A stretch of DNA of 7,819 nt, taken from CBIHON01 sp966211965 (lineage in GTDB: Bacteria > Pseudomonadota > Gammaproteobacteria > Burkholderiales > Burkholderiaceae_D). Where the stretch lies: contig CBIHON010000087.1 in assembly GCA_966211965.1 (NCBI GenBank), forward strand, positions 1 through 7,819, written 5' to 3'. The position numbers and the translations under genes are program-made. Of the stretch, positions 5,951 through 7,819 are shown piece by piece (the stretch's first letter is position 1; each line of letters opens with the position of its first letter). Below the pieces are notes generated by a model. That model was not told the origin of the DNA, ran no database searches, and was given only the letters and a program-made list of their open reading frames with translations.

Positions 5951-6922
5951 TCAAAGGGATAGACGTTTTCTTGCTGCCTCATACTCCGATTTCAAACGCA
6001 GGACCGCTTCCGCGACCGTCGGCACGTCATCCATCAAACCCACGCCTTGCCCCGCACCCCAGATGTCGCGCCAGGCCTTGGCCTTGCTGCTGCCGCCGGA
6101 GCCGAAATTCATCGCCGACTTGTCGGCAGTCGGCAGGTTGTCGGGATCGAGCCCGGCGGCGACGATGGATTTTTTCAGGTAGTTGCCGTGCACGCCGGTG
6201 AACAGGTTGGTGTACACGATGTCGTCGGCCGCCGATTCCACGATGGCTTGACGATAGGCATCGTCGACGTTCGACTCCTTGGTCGCCAGCCAGCGCGAGC
6301 CGATGTAGGCGAAGTCAGCGCCCATGGCCTGTGCCGCCAGCACCGCGTCGCCGGTCGCGATCGATCCGGACAAGGCGATCGGGCCTTTGAAGAATTTGCG
6401 CACTTCGCCCACCAGTGCAAAGGGCGACAGCGCGCCCGCATGACCGCCGGCGCCTGCCGCTACCAGGATCAAGCCGTCGACGCCGGCTTCCAGCGCTTTC
6501 TTCGCATGGCGGATCGAAATCACGTCGTGCAGCACGATGCCGCCGTAGCCGTGGATCGCATCCATCATTTCTTTGGGAGGCGCACGCAGACTGGAGATGA
6601 TGATCGGGACCTGGTGCCTGACGCACACCGCCACATCCGCCGCCAGCCGATCGTTTGATTGGTGCACGATCTGATTGACCGCAATCGGGCCGATTTGGGC
6701 ATCCGGATTGGCTGCCTTGCAGGCCGCCAGCTCGGCCTGGATCTCGGTCAGCCAGCTGTCCAGCAGTTCGGCCGGACGCGCATTCAGGGCTGGAAAGGAG
6801 CCGACGATGCCGGCCTTGCATTGCGCCTTGACCAGCGCCGGTCCGCTGGCAATGAAGAGAGGCGAACCGATGACGGGCAAGCACAGGTTTTGCAGCGCGG
6901 CGGGCAGGCGGTTTGAGGACAT
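5951..6922 (-). CDS. Nitronate monooxygenase / 2-nitropropane dioxygenase family flavoprotein
   Basis: The protein has 323 residues from the ATG at 6922, chosen because a strong AAGGAG ribosome binding site lies 5 nt upstream; the longer frame to 6967 adds 15 residues without one. It has the FMN-dependent TIM-barrel pattern of the family. An N-terminal SPLFIASGPALVKAQCKAGI segment (20-39) is followed by GPIAVNQIV (78-86) and GAGGHAG with the likely catalytic His161 (157-163). Then come LSGSIATGDAV (184-194) and MGADFAYIGSRWLAT (200-214), the latter at the expected FMN phosphate region. The tail carries GAGQGVGLMDDVPTV (289-303). Family members oxidise alkyl nitronates or act as NAD(P)H-dependent flavin oxidoreductases; the true substrate cannot be told from sequence. 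It is cytoplasmic. It is divergent from a TetR regulator, which suggests control by that protein, and convergent with the hybrid kinase gene. Confidence 0.88.
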   Translation of the reverse strand: MSSNRLPAALQNLCLPVIGSPLFIASGPALVKAQCKAGIVGSFPALNARPAELLDSWLTEIQAELAACKAANPDAQIGPIAVNQIVHQSNDRLAADVAVCVRHQVPIIISSLRAPPKEMMDAIHGYGGIVLHDVISIRHAKKALEAGVDGLILVAAGAGGHAGALSPFALVGEVRKFFKGPIALSGSIATGDAVLAAQAMGADFAYIGSRWLATKESNVDDAYRQAIVESAADDIVYTNLFTGVHGNYLKKSIVAAGLDPDNLPTADKSAMNFGSGGSSKAKAWRDIWGAGQGVGLMDDVPTVAEAVLRLKSEYEAARKRLSL

Positions 6923-6927
6923 GAAAG

Positions 6928-6933
6928 CTCCTT
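6928..6933 (-). promoter_or_regulatory. Ribosome binding site fixing the flavoprotein start
   Basis: On the minus strand AAGGAG precedes the ATG at 6922 by 5 nt. This decides for the 323-residue form over the longer open frame. Confidence 0.75.
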
Positions 6934-6972
6934 TGGGAATAATTGTCTTTCGTGGATGAATCAACAATGCGA

Positions 6973-7000
6973 TTGCGTTTTGCCGGATTCTGGATATGAT
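6973..7000 (+). promoter_or_regulatory. Predicted promoter of the TetR-family gene
   Basis: TATGAT (6995-7000) matches five of six -10 consensus bases. TTGCGT (6973-6978) is a weak -35 (three of six) with a 16-nt spacer. Transcription would begin near 7007, which would exclude the first possible ATGs at 7006/7009 and favour a start at 7027 or 7048. Confidence 0.4.
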
Positions 7001-7027
7001 GGTAAATGATGTTTTTTAAAAAAACAA
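6999..7027 (-). promoter_or_regulatory. Candidate divergent promoter of the flavoprotein gene
   Basis: On the minus strand TTGTTT (7022-7027) and TACCAT (6999-7004) are 17 nt apart; each matches about four of six consensus bases. The leader to the ATG at 6922 would be about 70 nt. It overlaps the TetR promoter and the 17-bp palindrome. A closer pair (CAACAA/ATAATT at 6939-6967) was discarded because its start point would fall inside the ribosome binding site. Confidence 0.25.
7010..7026. promoter_or_regulatory. 17-bp palindrome between the divergent genes (TetR operator candidate)
   Basis: TGTTTTTT (7010-7017) and AAAAAACA (7019-7026) are exact reverse complements around a single A. TetR-family dimers usually bind palindromes of this size in the gap between their own gene and a divergent target. 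It lies just after the predicted TetR transcription start and over the candidate -35 of the flavoprotein gene, so one bound dimer could repress both. An A/T-tract palindrome can arise by chance, but the flanking G-C and T-A pairs extend it. Confidence 0.45.
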
Positions 7028-7047
7028 TGTTATTTTCAATTAAGAAG

Positions 7048-7716
7048 ATGCCGAAAAAAAACGCTAAACCAAAAGCGCTCGACTTCCGGCAAGGGCAGGA
7101 AGATCTGCGCGCCAGCCTGCGCCAGGGCATGCTGGATGCGGCCACCCGGTTGTTGAGCGAAGAAGGACCATCGGCCTTGACCGTGCGGCGCGTGGCGGAG
7201 GCGGTGAATTGTTCGACCACTTTGCTGTATTCGCTGTTCGGCGGCAAGGACGGCTTGGCCAACGAGCTTTATCTGGAAGGCTTTGCGCGTCTGAAGCGGG
7301 AGTTCGAAAGCAACTCATCCGTATCGCAGCACGAGCAGGGCCGGAAGGACCTTGCCCGCATCATTGCGTTTGCTCGCATCTATCATGAGTATGCGAAACG
7401 CAATCCGAGCTATTACATGGTGATGTTCGGCGACGCGATCGCCGGTTTCGTACCGCCGCTCGAGTCGCGCAAGCAGGCATGGGAATCGCTCGCCGTGCTG
7501 ATCGATGCATTTGACCAATGCATGAAGAACGGCAGTTTGCCGCCATCGAATCCGACCGCCGCCGCGCGCCTGTTATGGGCGGCGATGCATGGCGCCACCA
7601 GCCTGGAACTGAAAGGCTATTACCTGAAAACCGAACGTGCGGATGAATTGTTCGACGCGGCGGTGCATGCGGTGCTGCGCTCGTTGCAGGTGGGGCCGGG
7701 CGAGCCTTTCGCGTAG
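7048..7716 (+). CDS. TetR/AcrR family transcriptional regulator with WHG-type C-terminal domain
   Basis: The protein has 222 residues from the ATG at 7048. In-frame ATGs at 7006, 7009 and 7027 are possible, but none has a clear ribosome binding site and the first two sit at the predicted transcription start. A lysine-rich tail (PKKNAKPK) precedes the TetR DNA-binding domain (about 24-75), with helix-turn-helix LTVRRVAEAVNCSTTLLYSLFGGKDGL (residues 44-70 in part). The C-terminal half resembles the WHG-type ligand domain: FARIYHEYAKRNPSYYMVMF then RLLWAAMHGATSLELKGYY near the end, with HG at the family position. Such proteins are homodimeric repressors released by a small ligand. It is divergent from the nitronate monooxygenase-like gene across a gap with a palindrome, so it most likely controls that gene and itself. 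The ligand is unknown. Confidence 0.88.
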   Translation: MPKKNAKPKALDFRQGQEDLRASLRQGMLDAATRLLSEEGPSALTVRRVAEAVNCSTTLLYSLFGGKDGLANELYLEGFARLKREFESNSSVSQHEQGRKDLARIIAFARIYHEYAKRNPSYYMVMFGDAIAGFVPPLESRKQAWESLAVLIDAFDQCMKNGSLPPSNPTAAARLLWAAMHGATSLELKGYYLKTERADELFDAAVHAVLRSLQVGPGEPFA

Positions 7717-7753
7717 AAATGACCGAACACGCACCGGTACACGGCAACGCCCC

Positions 7754-7778
7754 TGCTCATGTGTGCTAGAGCATTTTT
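7754..7778 (+). terminator. Weak rho-independent terminator candidate after the TetR gene
   Basis: TGCTC (7754-7758) and GAGCA (7769-7773) form a perfect 5-bp stem with a 10-nt loop, followed directly by five T residues (7774-7778). It lies 38 nt after the TetR stop codon. The stem is short and the loop large, so efficiency is doubtful. Confidence 0.35.
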
Positions 7779-7779
7779 A

Positions 7780-7806
7780 GCCTGACCGTACGGGCCAATC
7801 TCAGGC
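7780..7806. repeat. Inverted repeat with a nested palindrome at the right edge
   Basis: GCCTGA (7780-7785) and TCAGGC (7801-7806) are exact reverse complements around 15 nt, and the spacer begins with the perfect palindrome CCGTACGG (7786-7793). No T-run follows on either strand. It may be a second terminator stem, an operator for a gene beyond the window, or chance. Confidence 0.3.
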
Positions 7807-7819
7807 CTCCGGTGCTCGG

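Noticed and set aside
6047..6658. 203-codon plus-strand frame inside the flavoprotein gene
   Set aside because: It is antisense to conserved FMN-binding motifs and rich in Arg, Gly and His, as typical of shadow frames in GC-rich DNA.
6939..6967. Alternative flavoprotein promoter (TTGTTG, 17 nt, AATTAT on the minus strand)
   Set aside because: Its transcription start would fall within the ribosome binding site, leaving too little leader for translation.
6315..7262. 315-codon minus-strand frame spanning the flavoprotein start, the divergent gap and the TetR start
   Set aside because: It is out of frame with the flavoprotein, antisense to the TetR gene, and arginine-rich without domain signatures. 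Two well-supported genes explain this DNA.
7719..7769. 16-codon open frame after the TetR gene
   Set aside because: It is too short, has no ribosome binding site and overlaps the terminator candidate.

Overview
The window looks like a chromosomal segment of a betaproteobacterium, probably Burkholderiales (an Oxalobacteraceae/Herbaspirillum-like organism is my best guess). The basis is moderately high GC, the style of the proteins (DUF3052, a WHG-type TetR regulator, a class I-like nitronate monooxygenase, a very large c-di-GMP hybrid kinase) and the absence of plasmid or phage genes. The taxon is an inference. No tRNA, rRNA, CRISPR array, transposase or integrase was seen.

Layout, left to right. 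(1) Positions 1-81 hold what may be the last codons of an upstream gene, overlapping the start of a 107-aa two-helix membrane protein (71-394). (2) A 258-nt gap (395-652) holds small hairpins, one of them a weak terminator candidate, and ends in an AT-rich stretch before a 115-aa exported protein of unknown function (653-1000). (3) After a strong hairpin bounded by CTAG tetramers (1010-1042) comes a probable two-gene unit: a DUF3052 protein (1085-1507) and a 183-aa helix-hairpin-helix protein with a TfoX C-terminal-like domain (1557-2108). (4) A 165-nt regulatory region (2109-2273) contains several dyads, a 10-bp perfect inverted repeat 26 bp apart, and a good sigma70-like promoter whose spacer contains one arm of that repeat. 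It drives, from a TTG start, the centrepiece: a 1188-aa cytoplasmic protein (2274-5840) that joins PAS-like, GAF, HisKA, HATPase, REC, GGDEF and EAL modules in one chain. (5) Convergent to it, on the minus strand, is a nitronate monooxygenase/NPD-family flavoprotein (5951-6922). It is divergent from a TetR-family regulator (7048-7716), and a 17-bp palindrome lies in their shared promoter region.

How the genes may work together. The 1188-aa protein looks self-contained: ligand or redox sensing by PAS/GAF could set His360 phosphorylation, transfer to Asp683 and so the balance of c-di-GMP synthesis and breakdown, all in cis. The TetR/flavoprotein pair looks like a separate, locally regulated detoxification or oxidation module. 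The DUF3052 and HhH/TfoX_C genes are probably co-transcribed, but nothing in the sequence ties them functionally to the kinase. I do not see a clearly new multi-gene system. The most distinctive elements are the seven-module signalling fusion and the ordered dyads in front of it.
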